5,045 nucleotides of DNA from Planctomycetales bacterium. GTDB taxonomy: Bacteria > Planctomycetota > Planctomycetia > Pirellulales > Thermoguttaceae. The stretch is taken from positions 1 through 5,045 of the forward strand of contig SKJM01000685.1 in NCBI GenBank assembly GCA_007122045.1, given 5' to 3'. The stretch's first letter is position 1. Every line of letters begins with the position of its first letter. Both the position numbers and the translations under genes were made by a program. Below the pieces are notes generated by a model. The model saw nothing but the letters and a program-made list of their open reading frames with translations, did not search any database and had not been told where the DNA came from. Positions 4,545 to 5,045 of this stretch are shown piece after piece.

Positions 4545-5045
4545 CCGGTCCCTGTTCGTCGAACGCCTGCTGCAAGTCAACCTGGCCGCGCTGGCCGGGC
4601 TGGGGGCGCTGATGCTGGGCATGGGGCAGCGCAGCCCCGCGGTGCCTTTGATCGTCCTGGGCGTTGCGGGCGGCTCGGTGTGGTTGACCGACATCACGGG
4701 CCGGTTTCGCCTGAATCGGATGGTGGCCAACCTGCTGGCACTGGTGGTGGGCGTGGTCATCCTCACGCGCGAGTTTTCGCGGTTCGGCACCGAGGCGCAC
4801 ATCCTGGGCGTATCGCACCTGCTGGTCTACCTTCAAATCCTGCTGTTGCTTCAGAAGAAGCAGCAGCGCGAGTATTGGCAGCTTGCCGTGCTGAGCCTGC
4901 TGCAAGTGGTGGTGGCCGCGGCGTTCTCGCAGGGGGCATGGTTCGGCGTGGTGCTGGTGGTGTACATGATGGCCGGACTTTCAACCCTGGTGCTGCTGTT
5001 CCTGTTTCGCCAGTGGCGATGCTTCGCCGCCGAGAACGGGGCCGA
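4534..5045 (+). CDS. TgpA/DUF3488-type transglutaminase, N-terminal membrane part
   Basis: Starting at GTG 4534, the frame is open to the window edge (170 residues, C-terminus missing). It begins MQTDRSLFVERLLQVNLAAL and shows about six hydrophobic segments: 15-30, 34-51, 64-79, 88-106, 114-131 and 134-158. The block LLVYLQILLLLQKKQQREYW (96-115), followed by QLAVLSLLQVVVAAAF (116-131), is typical of the N-terminal membrane domain (DUF3488) of TgpA-like proteins. Full-length members continue with a periplasmic transglutaminase-like Cys-His-Asp domain, which would lie outside this window. The start overlaps the DUF58 stop in GTGCAGACTGA, an arrangement that favours translational coupling, and DUF58-TgpA adjacency is widespread. 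The substrate is not known. The catalytic domain cannot be verified here, so the call rests on the membrane domain and the neighbour. Confidence 0.85.
   Translation, partial: MQTDRSLFVERLLQVNLAALAGLGALMLGMGQRSPAVPLIVLGVAGGSVWLTDITGRFRLNRMVANLLALVVGVVILTREFSRFGTEAHILGVSHLLVYLQILLLLQKKQQREYWQLAVLSLLQVVVAAAFSQGAWFGVVLVVYMMAGLSTLVLLFLFRQWRCFAAENGA

Noticed and set aside
3620..4612. A 330-codon open frame overlapping the DUF58 gene on the plus strand.
   Set aside because: Gly/Arg/Pro-rich translation with no motif; the DUF58 frame has the family signature. It is a shadow frame.

Overview
The window is GC-rich (about 65-70% by eye) and is probably from a planctomycete (Planctomycetota, perhaps the Pirellulales side). 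The pointers are a small membrane protein that begins MSDNPYQSP (an N-terminal box common in that phylum), a DUF58 gene overlapping a TgpA-type transglutaminase gene, and paired palindromic repeats of the 'TTGGAGT + short hairpin' kind. The taxonomic call is inference; no rRNA or other marker gene is present.

Left part (1-2480, all genes on the minus strand). In transcription order, right to left: a 140-aa hypothetical protein with an ATPGP box and a C-terminal helix (2480-2058); a paired palindromic repeat (1984-2051); a 62-aa solo HicB-like antitoxin (1930-1742) whose end overlaps a 384-aa D12-class adenine-specific DNA methyltransferase (1758-604); a repeat-filled spacer with two different inverted-repeat elements (443-510 and 521-595); and the N-terminal 133 residues of a SpoT-like HD-domain hydrolase that runs off the left edge (401-1). 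It looks like a mosaic accessory stretch: single-gene units separated by repeats, with no HicA toxin and no restriction endonuclease visible.

Middle (2481-3224). A three-helix membrane protein (3027-2623, minus) is flanked by two intergenic spaces. The left one has a GC-rich hairpin and a possible -10 box for the 140-aa gene. The right one is a divergent promoter region carrying a third paired palindrome (3099-3152).

Right part (3225-5045, plus strand). A DUF58 membrane-anchored protein overlaps by 11 nt the start of a TgpA/DUF3488-type transglutaminase, which is cut by the right edge. This is a known conserved gene pair, here without a MoxR ATPase immediately upstream.

I do not see a clearly new multi-gene system. 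The most interesting signal is the repeats. Two sequence classes share one architecture, TTGGAGTY + 5-bp stem + TTYA loop, with compensatory stem changes, and they occur as head-to-head pairs. This resembles REP/BIME elements mobilised by REP-associated tyrosine transposases. No gene stretch longer than about 205 bases is left without a coding call.
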